From the NCBI RefSeq assembly GCF_000175935.2, contig NC_014839.1:330055-394054 (forward strand): a stretch of 64,000 nucleotides of DNA. Reading direction: 5' to 3'. This document shows positions 44,681 through 53,905 of this stretch, piece by piece. The position numbers were made by a program, and so were the translations under genes. The first letter of the stretch is position 1. Every line of letters begins with the position of its first letter. This DNA is from Pantoea sp. At-9b (lineage in GTDB: Bacteria > Pseudomonadota > Gammaproteobacteria > Enterobacterales > Enterobacteriaceae). The notes below the pieces were generated by a model. It saw nothing but the letters and a program-made list of their open reading frames with translations, did not search any database and had not been told where the DNA came from.

Positions 44681-44954
44681 TCCGCCCGGAGTCTGGTGCG
44701 CCATTCACTGGATACTGATGACCTGCGCGGTGGTGCTCTGGCTGCTGCTGGCGCTGCGTATACGGAAAATTATCAGGTTAAACGCAATGATGCGTGACTG
44801 GCGCTGTATTGATCTGCTGCGTGGTGCGGCTCAAGAAGATAAAGCGGCCACGCTGCGGCAGATGCATGCTGACGCCGTGGAGAATGTTGATCTGCAGATT
44901 AACATCACGCTGTCCTGGAGCTCACTGACCGCTGCCAGCTTTTTATTTAACTGA
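44670..44954 (+). CDS. Small membrane protein of the tra operon (GTG start)
   Basis: A 94-residue protein starting with GTG at 44670 after AGGAGAGAGC. One clear membrane segment (WILMTCAVVLWLLLALRI) precedes a basic cytoplasmic part (KIIRLNAMMRDWRCIDLLRG), and the chain ends with a moderately hydrophobic SSLTAASFLFN. Unknown function. Confidence 0.62.
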   Translation: MNINPPGVWCAIHWILMTCAVVLWLLLALRIRKIIRLNAMMRDWRCIDLLRGAAQEDKAATLRQMHADAVENVDLQINITLSWSSLTAASFLFN

Positions 44955-45110
44955 CCCGATCATCTCTTTGAATACGGACAGGGAGACGCGCTGAAAGACC
45001 CCATCGGGGGGCTTCATCTGTGCACTTCTCCGGCCGGTTCTCTGTACTTTTCACCCTTTTTCAACCATCAACATTCCCGGCGCGCCCCGCCCGCCACTGA
45101 GGACACCACC

Positions 45111-45659
45111 ATGCATAAACTCTTTGCGTGCGCACTGCTGTGCGCGGCGCTCACCGGCTGTGCCGGTATGAACTCCGACTTTGACTGTAACAAAACCGCC
45201 ACCGACCAGTGTCTCTCAATGTCGGATGCCAGCCACCTGGCTTCGAAACACCAGAGTCTGGACGACCTGAGTGCTGCAAAGGACAGCGGCCCAAAGCCTG
45301 CGGCTGAGGCGCTGGCGACGCCCGGCAACCTGAAGCCTGCCGTTAACCCGAACCGCACCGTCAGTGTGGCCACGGTCGCGCCCCGCGCCGTGGCGGGACA
45401 GCCCGTCAGTCCCGCACTGCTCCGGGCTTCCACGGTGCCGGTGCGCACAGGTGCAGTGGGGGCCGGCAGCATTACCCCGGCGGATTACAGCGGACCCGGC
45501 CAGGTGGATGCCCGGCGTATCCCGGATGCCACACAGCGCCTGTGGATAGCACCCTGGGTGGATGAACAGGACAGCTTCCATCAGCCCGCCGTGGTGGAGT
45601 TTGTGAAGCAGAAATCCCGCTGGGACGAAGATTTTCGCGTGATCAGCGAGGGGGAATAA
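45111..45659 (+). CDS. traV: TraV lipoprotein
   Basis: A 182-residue lipoprotein with lipobox LTGC (Cys17) and the TraV pattern: GMNSDFDCNKTATDQCLSM, a proline/alanine-rich middle, and the C-terminal TQRLWIAPWVDEQDSFHQP. It anchors the TraK/TraB core to the outer membrane (VirB7-like). Its stop overlaps the following start. Confidence 0.92.
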   Translation: MHKLFACALLCAALTGCAGMNSDFDCNKTATDQCLSMSDASHLASKHQSLDDLSAAKDSGPKPAAEALATPGNLKPAVNPNRTVSVATVAPRAVAGQPVSPALLRASTVPVRTGAVGAGSITPADYSGPGQVDARRIPDATQRLWIAPWVDEQDSFHQPAVVEFVKQKSRWDEDFRVISEGE

Positions 45660-45937
45660 TGAAACCAATCGTGGCAGCGGCGCCATCGCCGCAACAGACC
45701 GGGATCGGGACAGGGATGCGGACTTTCATGACGGCACGCATGCCAGCCACTGAAGCGTCAACAACGGCGTTGCATCATGCCGTCTGGCCCGGGTTCAGCC
45801 TGCTGCCGGCGGATAACGTCTGCGGACACGCTTTCATGTACAGCGCCACCACCGGCGCCGGAAAATCTTTCCTGCTTCAGGACATGCTCAGGGCTGCGTT
45901 CGGAACACCCTGTGCCGGAGGTCATCATGCTCAGTAA
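45659..45937 (+). CDS. Small P-loop protein between traV and traC
   Basis: A 92-residue protein that starts within the traV stop and overlaps the traC start by eleven bases. Residues 62-75 form a Walker A motif (SATTGAGKSFLLQD) very like that of TraC (TSGAGKSFLIQG). There is no Walker B or further ATPase core, since the chain ends about 20 residues later. It may be a truncated relative of TraC or a regulator; F has traR in this place, which is unrelated. Confidence 0.6.
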   Translation: MKPIVAAAPSPQQTGIGTGMRTFMTARMPATEASTTALHHAVWPGFSLLPADNVCGHAFMYSATTGAGKSFLLQDMLRAAFGTPCAGGHHAQ

Positions 45938-48566
45938 CGTTATCGATCATCTGGCCGGCATACTCAGCAGCAGCCGCGAAGAAGGGGGCGCAAAGTCGGC
46001 CCGGCAGAAGCTGGAGGAGAACTTCAGCTATCCCTCCCTCACCAGCCTGCTGCCTTATCGCGAGTACGATGAAAAATCCGACCTGTTTATCAACAGCCGG
46101 TCGGTCGGTTTCATCATGGAGGTGGCACCGCTCGCCGGGGCCAATCATCAGGTGGTGCAGGCGCTGGATGACCTGCTGCGTAAAAAGCTGCCGCGTAAAA
46201 CGCCGGTCACGGTGCTGATGGTTGCCAGCAAGTGCGTGGGCGACATGCTGGAAAACGGGCTGAGCCGCGACATGTGGAAAGGCAGCATGGCACCGCGCCT
46301 CAACGCCATCACCAAAGCCTACTGGGAACGCTCGGCGCTGAAGGGGCTCGTCAATAACCGGGAATACCCGCTCTATCTGCGGAATTACCGCGTGTTTCTG
46401 GTGTACGCCCACCCTGGCACCGGGGGGCTGCGGGTGATGGATGAGGTGGCCCAGATACGTGAAACCCTGCGCGTCTCGATGCAGGCTGCCCATATGGATA
46501 CCCTGCGGGTGACACCGCCGGAGTTCCTGACCCTCATCCGCGAGCAGATCAACTACCGTCCGGGGCAGGTGAATGCCGGTGCAGGGCACTGGAATCAGGA
46601 GCAGGAGCTGCACCGGCAGTGCGTGGATCACAGTACCGAAATGGAAGTGCATCCGGGCTACCTGCGTCTCACCACGGCGCGGCAGCCCGGTGACCGACGT
46701 GTGGGAAGGGAGGATGCCATTGCCAGCGCGCGCATCGTCAATATGCAGCTGACGAAGGAGCCGAAGCAGTTCGCGCTCTGGCAGATGTCGGACAACCTGC
46801 AGAACATGCGCTTTCCGGACCTCGGTATTCCCTGTCCGTTCCTGCTGAGCTGGACCATCTGCGTTGAAGATCAGGTCACCAGCCAGAACGAGGCGTTCCG
46901 TAAGGAACAGGACATGGGCAAAAAGGCCAACTCCTCCTACGGCAAACTGTTCCCGAACACGCAGCTTGCTTATCAGCAATGGCGTGACCTGCGCATGGGG
47001 CTGGCCAGCAACGAAATCGCCATGTGCAGCTTCAACCTTAACCTGACGCTGTTCACGCCCGACAGCGACAGCGGGCAGCAGGCCTGCGAACTCGCAGCCA
47101 TCAACGTGTTCCGTAAAAATGACCTGGAGATGTCCGCCCCGCGTTATCAGCAGCTGCGCAACTGGCTCACCACCTTCCCGTTTCTGATGCAGGAGGGGCT
47201 GTGGGACGACATGAAGCACATGAATGCCACCCTGCGCTGCAAGAGCTTTAACGCGGTGAACCTGATGCCGGTGGTCGCCGAGCGGCAGATGTCGCCGCAG
47301 GGCATACCGCTGGCGACCTACCGCAACCAGATTGCCTTTTTTGACATGTTCGATGAGGACAACGGCTCGACCAACTTCAACATTGGCGTGACAGGGACGT
47401 CCGGCGCAGGCAAGAGCTTCCTGATACAGGGCATCCTGCGTGAGGTCCTTAACGCACAGGGATTTGCCTGGGTTATCGACATGGGGGGCAGCTACCGGAA
47501 CTACTGCCGGCAGGCGGGCGGGGCCTATCTTGACGGCGAAACGCTGCGCTTTAACCCGTTTGCAAACGTCACGGACATTGCTGAATCGGCGGAAGGTATC
47601 ACCGGCCTGCTGACCGTGCTGGCAAGTCCGCAGGGCAGCCTGGACGAGGTCAGCGAAGCCATTCTGCAGAAGGGCGTAGTGGCGGCCTGGGAGGCCAGGC
47701 GCAACAAAGCCCGTATCGATGACGTGGTGCTGTACATGAAATGCGACGTGGTCCGTGAGGAGTACGGGCAGCAGCCGACCATTATGAGCCGTATTAACGA
47801 GCTGGTGCTGCTGCTGGACCGCTGGTGCACATGGGGAAGCGACGGTGAATACTTTAACTCCGACAAGCCGACTCTGGACGGCGAGACGCGCTTCACAGTG
47901 CTGGAGCTGCTCGGCCTTGAGAAACGTCCCCACCTGCTTTCTGCGGTGCTTTACTCACTTATTCTGGCGATCCAGGAAAAGATGTACCACTCGCCGCGCG
48001 ACCTGAAAAAGGTGGCCATCATCGACGAAGCGTGGCGCCTGTTCAGCGGTCAGAACCCGCATGCGGCGCGCTTTATCGAAACCGGCTACCGCACGGTGCG
48101 TCGCCACCGCGGCGCATTTGTCACCATCACGCAGGGCATTAAAGACTTTACCGGCCTGCCGGACAGGCCGGCTCCGTCCGCCGCCGCGGCGGCATGGGAC
48201 AACAGCGGTACCAAAATCACGCTGCTGCAGGAAGCGAAAGCCTTTAAAACTTACCTCAAAGAGTGGCCGGAGCAGTTCAGCGAAATGGAAACGCAGATTA
48301 TCCGCGGCTTTGCCAAAGCCAGTCTGACGGGCTTCAGTTCCGTGATGATTTCTATGGGTGAGCAAAGTTCGTTTTACCGGGTGTTTGTAGACCCGGTCAC
48401 GCGCGCGATGTTCAGCACCACGGGTGAAGACTACCAGTATATGACCGAGGCGCAGAGGGCCGGGGCAACCAGCGAGGAGTCGGCGTACCTGCTGGCCTGC
48501 GAGCCGCACATGTACCAGGCCGAAATGCAGGAGCTGGAGCGCTGGGCCGGGATTACCACCGCATAA
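45927..48566 (+). CDS. traC: TraC conjugation ATPase
   Basis: An 879-residue VirB4-class ATPase, close to F TraC (875). The start MLSNVIDHLAGILSSSREEG at 45927 has GGAGGTCATC before it. The C-terminal domain has Walker A (GTSGAGKSFLIQGILREV) and Walker B (KVAIIDEAWRLFSG). It is peripheral at the inner membrane and powers pilus assembly. Confidence 0.95.
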   Translation: MLSNVIDHLAGILSSSREEGGAKSARQKLEENFSYPSLTSLLPYREYDEKSDLFINSRSVGFIMEVAPLAGANHQVVQALDDLLRKKLPRKTPVTVLMVASKCVGDMLENGLSRDMWKGSMAPRLNAITKAYWERSALKGLVNNREYPLYLRNYRVFLVYAHPGTGGLRVMDEVAQIRETLRVSMQAAHMDTLRVTPPEFLTLIREQINYRPGQVNAGAGHWNQEQELHRQCVDHSTEMEVHPGYLRLTTARQPGDRRVGREDAIASARIVNMQLTKEPKQFALWQMSDNLQNMRFPDLGIPCPFLLSWTICVEDQVTSQNEAFRKEQDMGKKANSSYGKLFPNTQLAYQQWRDLRMGLASNEIAMCSFNLNLTLFTPDSDSGQQACELAAINVFRKNDLEMSAPRYQQLRNWLTTFPFLMQEGLWDDMKHMNATLRCKSFNAVNLMPVVAERQMSPQGIPLATYRNQIAFFDMFDEDNGSTNFNIGVTGTSGAGKSFLIQGILREVLNAQGFAWVIDMGGSYRNYCRQAGGAYLDGETLRFNPFANVTDIAESAEGITGLLTVLASPQGSLDEVSEAILQKGVVAAWEARRNKARIDDVVLYMKCDVVREEYGQQPTIMSRINELVLLLDRWCTWGSDGEYFNSDKPTLDGETRFTVLELLGLEKRPHLLSAVLYSLILAIQEKMYHSPRDLKKVAIIDEAWRLFSGQNPHAARFIETGYRTVRRHRGAFVTITQGIKDFTGLPDRPAPSAAAAAWDNSGTKITLLQEAKAFKTYLKEWPEQFSEMETQIIRGFAKASLTGFSSVMISMGEQSSFYRVFVDPVTRAMFSTTGEDYQYMTEAQRAGATSEESAYLLACEPHMYQAEMQELERWAGITTA

Positions 48567-48581
48567 CACGGGGACACACTG

Positions 48582-49028
48582 ATGCAGGAAGATAAAAGGC
48601 TGCCCGCAGGGGCGGAGAATGAAACGGCAGACGACAGCACGCTTCGTGAAGCCATCGGTAAAAAGACAGAAGTATCGCCGGTGCGCGGTCGGGTGATCCG
48701 TATTGCCGCCCTCGCCACAGTGGTCATGGCACTCAGCGCCGGTATCAGTGCGCTGGTTGCCCGGACCCTGCAGCCGGCATACGTGGTGTTCGACATGAAG
48801 GGGACCCTCGACACCTTCCGCCAGCAGACGGCGCAGACGCCGCTCACGATAGAGGCCATCGCGACGCTGACGGCGCGCTTCGGGACGGCGCTGAATGCCA
48901 GCCTGACCGGCTGGCAGGCGGCGCACGGTGGCGTCATCCTGGTAAAAGGCGCGGTTGTCTCCGGCGTACCGGACATCACGCCGGAAATACAGGCGGACAT
49001 TGCGCGGCAGATGCAGGGGACACCATGA
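48582..49028 (+). CDS. trbI: TrbI
   Basis: A 148-residue inner-membrane protein with one N-terminal span (IAALATVVMALSAGISALVA) and a periplasmic part (PAYVVFDMKGTLDTFRQQTA, TLTARFGTALNASLTGWQAA) that matches the TrbI pattern. In F it influences pilus extension and retraction. It overlaps traW by four bases. Confidence 0.85.
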   Translation: MQEDKRLPAGAENETADDSTLREAIGKKTEVSPVRGRVIRIAALATVVMALSAGISALVARTLQPAYVVFDMKGTLDTFRQQTAQTPLTIEAIATLTARFGTALNASLTGWQAAHGGVILVKGAVVSGVPDITPEIQADIARQMQGTP

Positions 49029-49645
49029 GGCCCCGGCTGGCAGTGCTGCTGCTTGTCCTGACGTTCCCGCTGTTCACCGGCGCAAAAGACCTCGGCACCC
49101 TCGGCCATCTGTTCCCGATTGCCGAGCCTGACCTGCTGACCTTTATCGGTCAGCGGCTGCAGGGGATGAAGGAGAGCGGGGAGCTGGACAGGATACAGCG
49201 TGAGGCCGAAGCGCGGGTAAAGGCCCATGCGGTGCGGCCTGAGCCGGTGGCGGGGCTGACGCCGGCGGTGAAAGACCGGTCATTCCGTTATGACCCGACC
49301 TTTACCGTGCAGGAAACCATCCGGGACATGAAGGGCAACGTCATTGCCCGGGCCGGTGACCGGGTGAACCCGCTGGATAAGGTGCCGTACAGCGAAACGC
49401 TGTACTTCATCGACGGTGACAATCCGGCACAGATGCGCTGGGTAAAACAGCAGCTGACCGGGCAGCAGAATTTCAAGGTCATCCTGGTGAAGGGCAATAT
49501 CCGTGACAGCAGCCTGGCGCTGGACGAGCCGGTGTACTTCGACCAGTACGGCACATTAACAACGAAATTTGGCTTTGAGCACACGCCGGTGCGCGTCACG
49601 CGCGATGACCGGTGGCTCAGGGTGGAGGAGGTGGCACTGAAATGA
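49025..49645 (+). CDS. traW: TraW
   Basis: A 206-residue periplasmic protein with a signal peptide (MRPRLAVLLLVLTFPLFTGA). It has the TraW features DLGTLGHLFPIAEPDLLTFI, YDPTFTVQETIRDMKGNVIA and FDQYGTLTTKFGFEHTPVRV. It works with TrbC and TraU in pilus assembly and mating-pair formation. Its stop overlaps the next start. Confidence 0.92.
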   Translation: MRPRLAVLLLVLTFPLFTGAKDLGTLGHLFPIAEPDLLTFIGQRLQGMKESGELDRIQREAEARVKAHAVRPEPVAGLTPAVKDRSFRYDPTFTVQETIRDMKGNVIARAGDRVNPLDKVPYSETLYFIDGDNPAQMRWVKQQLTGQQNFKVILVKGNIRDSSLALDEPVYFDQYGTLTTKFGFEHTPVRVTRDDRWLRVEEVALK

Positions 49646-49932
49646 GTCACAACGCACGGGGGCAGACGGCCCCGCAGAAAGTAAAACGCCATAACGCCCA
49701 GGTACGCCTGGATGATGATGACAAATCCGGGCTTCGCCGGATGACCGCCGAATTTCCGCTGTATTCGGAGTCGGTGATTCTGCGTGCGGCGCTGCAGACC
49801 CTGCTGGCCTGCAACGGAGAAGTCCGGTCAGCCATCGTGCTGGCCTCGCTGACCGATAAAGATGTGGGTGAGGTGATGCGCCGCCACGGCATGCAGCCTG
49901 CCCCTGAAGGTAAGGTGACACATGCAGACTGA
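49642..49932 (+). CDS. Putative RHH DNA-binding protein inside the tra operon
   Basis: A 96-residue protein starting at ATG 49642, which overlaps the traW stop. Residues 20-60 (HNAQVRLDDDDKSGLRRMTA, then EFPLYSESVILRAALQTLL) fit a beta strand and two helices, as in ribbon-helix-helix repressors. The second half is a short helical tail. It is not a known F gene; it may regulate the operon or act at oriT. Confidence 0.6.
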   Translation: MSHNARGQTAPQKVKRHNAQVRLDDDDKSGLRRMTAEFPLYSESVILRAALQTLLACNGEVRSAIVLASLTDKDVGEVMRRHGMQPAPEGKVTHAD

Positions 49933-50103
49933 CCTGATCCCGCGCTGAATTCCACAGCCTTCAAAAAATGTCTTCTTCCTGCCGTGCGCAGGCTGTTCGT
50001 TCCTCGCGCCGCTGCGGTACGCCTCAGCCTGCACCCCGCAGGCAGGCCTGATTAACGTCTGATCCTCCGGCAGTTCCGCTGCCACCACTACGGAAAATCA
50101 TTT

Positions 50104-50445
50104 ATGACACATCCTGCTGAATTATCGGCTCAGCCGGTCGTGCGCGATCGGTGGGGCTGCTGGACACACCCCGGTTTTTTTACGCCTGCAGACAACCGCG
50201 AATATCCGTTGCCGGGTGAGTTTGAAGCCTGGCTGACGGCGCACCACCTGATCTCAGCCACGGTCTGGATGGACAACGAGGTGCCGGAGGCGATGTCCGT
50301 CCGCTTCGGGAAAACGGGAGACTGCAGCGACTGGCTGCCTTCGTGCCCGACGGGTGAAGGCTGGTTTACCGGCAGCATCCACGACACGGAGGATGGTGCG
50401 GTCTGTATCTGGCTGCGCCGACGGGATGAGGGCGGGACAGCATGA
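50104..50445 (+). CDS. Uncharacterised 113-residue protein before traU
   Basis: A soluble protein with many tryptophans (DRWGCWTHPGFFTPADNREY, TGDCSDWLPSCPTGEGWFTG, CIWLRRRDEGG). It has no signal peptide, so it is cytoplasmic. It overlaps traU by four bases, which supports translation. A GC-rich 170-base gap with partial repeats (CTGCCGTGCGCAGGCTG, CAGCCTGCACCCCGCAGGC) lies upstream. No family recognised. Confidence 0.6.
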   Translation: MTHPAELSAQPVVRDRWGCWTHPGFFTPADNREYPLPGEFEAWLTAHHLISATVWMDNEVPEAMSVRFGKTGDCSDWLPSCPTGEGWFTGSIHDTEDGAVCIWLRRRDEGGTA

Positions 50446-51434
50446 AGCGGTTCTTTCTTGTGGCCTGCCTGCTGCTCTCTGCCATGCTGGCAAACCCGGT
50501 CATGGCCGCGGCCAGTAACGCCGGAGACGGTCGCTGGGTGAATCCCATCAGCGACGTCTGCTGGAAGTGCCTGTTCCCGATGACGCTGGGCAGCATCCAG
50601 CTGGCTTCCGGTGCGCATCCGGACACGCCAAACCCGGGGTCCCCCATTCAGCTCTGCCCGGTGGGCATCCTTTACCGGCTGGGGCTGGCCATCGGGTTCT
50701 GGGAACCGATGGCGATGACTGACGTGACCCGTGAACCCGGGGTGATGGTCAATATGGGCGGCTTTAAAATCGACCTCGGCCGGACCGGTACCGGGCGGGG
50801 CGGGCAGAGCGATGCCCCCACACCCGGCAGCTTTTATCATGTGCACTGGTACAAGTATCCGCTTATCTGGTGGCTGAACATCATCACCAGCGTCGGCTGC
50901 ATGCAGACCGGGGACATGGATATCGCTTATCTCTCCGAAGTGGACCCGCTCTGGAACGACAGCACGCTGTCCATGATCATTAACCCGGAGGTGGCGCTGT
51001 TCAGTAACCTTCTGGCGCAGGGGGCCTGCGCGGCAGACGCCCTGGCGTCCGCCACGGGCATGCCGCTGGACCCGCTGTTCTGGTGTGCCGGTGCCCAGGG
51101 CTCGATGTACCCGTTCACGGGCTATACCAGCAATGAGTTTTCCCCGCTGGAGGCCTCGCTGCTGGTCAGCGAACGCATGGCCTTCAAGCTGCACCGTGAG
51201 GGACTGGTGATGGAAACGGTGGGGGCGGATACCGCCGTCTGTTATGAGTATCCCTCCCCGATCATGCCGAAATCACGCTGGCGCTATCAGATGGTGAACA
51301 TGTACCCGGAACCCTCGGACTGTCACCCGTTCGGCACCACGACCCAGCTGTGGGGCAGTACACACAATTCCCCGACGTCGAAAAAGAACTTCGGTTACCT
51401 CATGTGGCGCAAACGCAACTGCGTTTTCCTCTAA
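50442..51434 (+). CDS. traU: TraU
   Basis: A 330-residue periplasmic protein rich in cysteine and tryptophan. It has a signal peptide (FFLVACLLLSAMLANPVMAA) and conserved parts NPISDVCWKCLFPMTLGSIQ, HWYKYPLIWWLNIITSVGCM and KNFGYLMWRKRNC. TraU helps mating-pair formation and DNA transfer; disulfides are expected. Confidence 0.95.
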   Translation: MKRFFLVACLLLSAMLANPVMAAASNAGDGRWVNPISDVCWKCLFPMTLGSIQLASGAHPDTPNPGSPIQLCPVGILYRLGLAIGFWEPMAMTDVTREPGVMVNMGGFKIDLGRTGTGRGGQSDAPTPGSFYHVHWYKYPLIWWLNIITSVGCMQTGDMDIAYLSEVDPLWNDSTLSMIINPEVALFSNLLAQGACAADALASATGMPLDPLFWCAGAQGSMYPFTGYTSNEFSPLEASLLVSERMAFKLHREGLVMETVGADTAVCYEYPSPIMPKSRWRYQMVNMYPEPSDCHPFGTTTQLWGSTHNSPTSKKNFGYLMWRKRNCVFL

Positions 51435-51443
51435 GGACCTGTT

Positions 51444-52070
51444 ATGAAAACCTTTCTGATAACGATGCTGATGCTCAGCGCTGCGCTGCTGTGTGTAAAG
51501 GCGGGCGCCGCACAGCAGCCCACCGTGTCCGGCAATGACATGGCCTACATGAAACAGCAGCAGCGCGATCTGGAACTGTTCAAAAGCCAGCTGCAGGGCA
51601 TGAACATCACCCTGCCGGCGGCACAGCAGGGGCGGGTGGCGCAGATGCAGAACGAAATTGCGGCCTCTGAGGCGGACCAGAACAGCAGCAGCCGGACCAC
51701 GCCGGCGGCCGTCTATTTTGTGAGCCTGGGTATCCCGGAAGAAGGGCTGCTGCCGATGCTCGCCGACGCCCGGCGCTTCGGTATTCCGGCCACGCTGCGC
51801 GGACTGCTGAACAACGACTTCCGCCAGACCGCTGAAAAGATGTTTGAGCTCTCTAAAAAGGATAAGCAGGCGGGCGTCCAGATTGACCCGACGCTGTATC
51901 AGCAGTACGGCATTAAGGCGGTCCCGGCGCTGGTTGTCACCTGTGGCGGAAAATTTGATGTGCTGTACGGCAGCCTGCCGGTGAAGCAGGCGCTGGAAGA
52001 GGTCAGACAGCGCGGTGACTGTGCCGGTACGGCCGCTCAGTTGCTGAAAAACGGGGAGGCCGCCCGATGA
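51444..52070 (+). CDS. trbC: TrbC
   Basis: A 208-residue periplasmic protein with a signal peptide. Its TrbC/TraW-like domain reads VYFVSLGIPEEGLLPMLADA, then RRFGIPATLRGLLNNDFRQT and YQQYGIKAVPALVVTCGGKF, thioredoxin-like in outline. It interacts with TraW in F and overlaps traN by four bases. Confidence 0.92.
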   Translation: MKTFLITMLMLSAALLCVKAGAAQQPTVSGNDMAYMKQQQRDLELFKSQLQGMNITLPAAQQGRVAQMQNEIAASEADQNSSSRTTPAAVYFVSLGIPEEGLLPMLADARRFGIPATLRGLLNNDFRQTAEKMFELSKKDKQAGVQIDPTLYQQYGIKAVPALVVTCGGKFDVLYGSLPVKQALEEVRQRGDCAGTAAQLLKNGEAAR

Positions 52071-53905
52071 AAAGACTGCTTCTTTTTCTGCTGCTGGCTG
52101 TGGGGCATTGCGCCGTTGCGGACGGCGTCAGTGATGCGTACAACGCCGGCGCAGCCGCCGCGGCAAGCAGTAAAAGCCAGGGGACATCGGCGGCGTCCGG
52201 GACCGACCCGTCCTCGGTCATTCCCGGCTACACGGCCAGCCCTTCGCAGAGCAGTTATTACGGCGGTGTGCAGGGCGGAGACGGCGACATCAGCTCAAAG
52301 GGCCAGTCAGCGCTCGGGCAGGATGATGCCGGTCAGAGCATCATCAGCTCCGGCACGACCAATCCGGCGACAACGATTGACCCGACGGCGGATTTTATTC
52401 AGAACGGCAAAAATGCCGAGGCAAACAGCGCCAGTATCACGGACGGAACGAATACGCAGTGCACCACCAAAGTCGTGTCGAAATCGGTGTTTGAGAACTA
52501 CAGCTGCGACAGGGATGTGAATCAGGTACAGACCTGCGCCCGCACGGGCACGGTAACGGGGCACTACGAAGACACCACGACCACGGAGACGATAACCATT
52601 GACTCGGATTCGCTGGGCTTCAACTCAGACACGCTGACGGTAAACTGGGGGCCGGTGCCGGAAGGCACGGTGACCTCGGCCGTGTTTACCTATACGTTCA
52701 GGAAAGGTCTGGCCTACAGCAACCCCGTCTGGTTTCTCAACGTGACCACGCTCGGCCAGAAGCTGACAATGTACGACGATTCCGGATCATATACCCTGGC
52801 GTCCGGGGTGAGTCTCAGTGCCGGCGATACCCTTTCGTTCACCCTGGGCAATCAGGCCAACGCAAATAACCCCGGTTCAATCTGGACGGCGGGTCAGGCC
52901 AACAAGATGTATCACTTTGTGCTGACCCTCACGATACAGAAAACGGATCGTAAATATGTCACGGACGTGACCTGGTCTGAGTCCTGCGGCTTTGATAAAT
53001 CCACGGCAATCGCCACTGACGGAACCACCTGCGTCGATCCGGGAGGGACGCGTACTGTGACGGTGGACGGGCAGACCTACAGTCAGAGCGCGGACTGCTG
53101 GCAGTATTCGGATGCGTATATCGTCCCGGTGAACTCCACCGGCAACTGCGCCACGCTGATGGCAGACCGGAACTGCACGGTGTCCGGGCGCAGCTGTACC
53201 GCATCGGAAGGGGGTATCTGCCTGCATGAGGCGGACACGTATCAGTGCCAGACCACGTACAGCTCGCAGGGGCTGCTGTGTGCAGGGCAGTATTTCTGCC
53301 AGAGCGGCGACTGCAGTGAGACTGACGGGGCGGGCGACAGCGGGTTTGATACTGCAGTGGCCAAACTCGCCGGGCTGGCCTCGGCCGGTGAGGACGTCAG
53401 GGATGACCAGGTCAACATAAAGGCCTTTACCGGGCAGGCGCTGTACTGCCGCAAGGCGATGGCGGGCTTCTCCAACTGCTGTGTGGACACCGGCTGGGGC
53501 AACAGCGCCGGGCTGGCGAACTGTAACAGCGACGAGATGGCCATCGGTAAAGCCAAAGCGAAAAAGGTGACGGTACTGGTCGGCGAAGCCTGTAACCGGG
53601 AGGTGCTCGGCGTCTGCGTGCAGAAAAAGCAGGCGTACTGCGTTTTTCAGGGCAAGCTCGCGCGCATCATTCAGGAACAGGGGCGTCGCGACCAGCTGCA
53701 CATCAGCTTCGGCAGCGGCGATTCACCCGACTGCCGCGGCATCACGGTACCGGAGCTGCAGAGCATCAACTTCGACCTGATTAACTTCCAGGACTTCTAC
53801 AGCGACCTGATGGCCAACCAGAAAATCCCGGACTCGGCGACGATGGTGCAGCAGGCAAAAGACCGCATTGCCGCGCAGGTGGCGGCGCAGACGGGAGGGA
53901 AATAA
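52067..53905 (+). CDS. traN: TraN mating-pair stabilisation protein
   Basis: A 612-residue outer-membrane protein with a signal peptide (LLLFLLLAVGHCAVADG) and more than 20 cysteines. The N-terminal part is repetitive and the central part variable (receptor-specific in F-like plasmids, here VFTYTFRKGLAYSNPVWFLN). The C-terminal part is conserved, with YCRKAMAGFSNCCVDTGWGN and YCVFQGKLARIIQEQGRRDQ. It contacts recipient outer-membrane proteins. Confidence 0.93.
   Translation: MKRLLLFLLLAVGHCAVADGVSDAYNAGAAAAASSKSQGTSAASGTDPSSVIPGYTASPSQSSYYGGVQGGDGDISSKGQSALGQDDAGQSIISSGTTNPATTIDPTADFIQNGKNAEANSASITDGTNTQCTTKVVSKSVFENYSCDRDVNQVQTCARTGTVTGHYEDTTTTETITIDSDSLGFNSDTLTVNWGPVPEGTVTSAVFTYTFRKGLAYSNPVWFLNVTTLGQKLTMYDDSGSYTLASGVSLSAGDTLSFTLGNQANANNPGSIWTAGQANKMYHFVLTLTIQKTDRKYVTDVTWSESCGFDKSTAIATDGTTCVDPGGTRTVTVDGQTYSQSADCWQYSDAYIVPVNSTGNCATLMADRNCTVSGRSCTASEGGICLHEADTYQCQTTYSSQGLLCAGQYFCQSGDCSETDGAGDSGFDTAVAKLAGLASAGEDVRDDQVNIKAFTGQALYCRKAMAGFSNCCVDTGWGNSAGLANCNSDEMAIGKAKAKKVTVLVGEACNREVLGVCVQKKQAYCVFQGKLARIIQEQGRRDQLHISFGSGDSPDCRGITVPELQSINFDLINFQDFYSDLMANQKIPDSATMVQQAKDRIAAQVAAQTGGK

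Noticed and set aside
45888..47933. Long 681-codon ORF antisense to traC
   Set aside because: It is a shadow of the GC-rich traC codons; the protein has no domain features and traC itself is unambiguous. Similar long antisense ORFs opposite traB, traN, traG and traF were rejected for the same reason.
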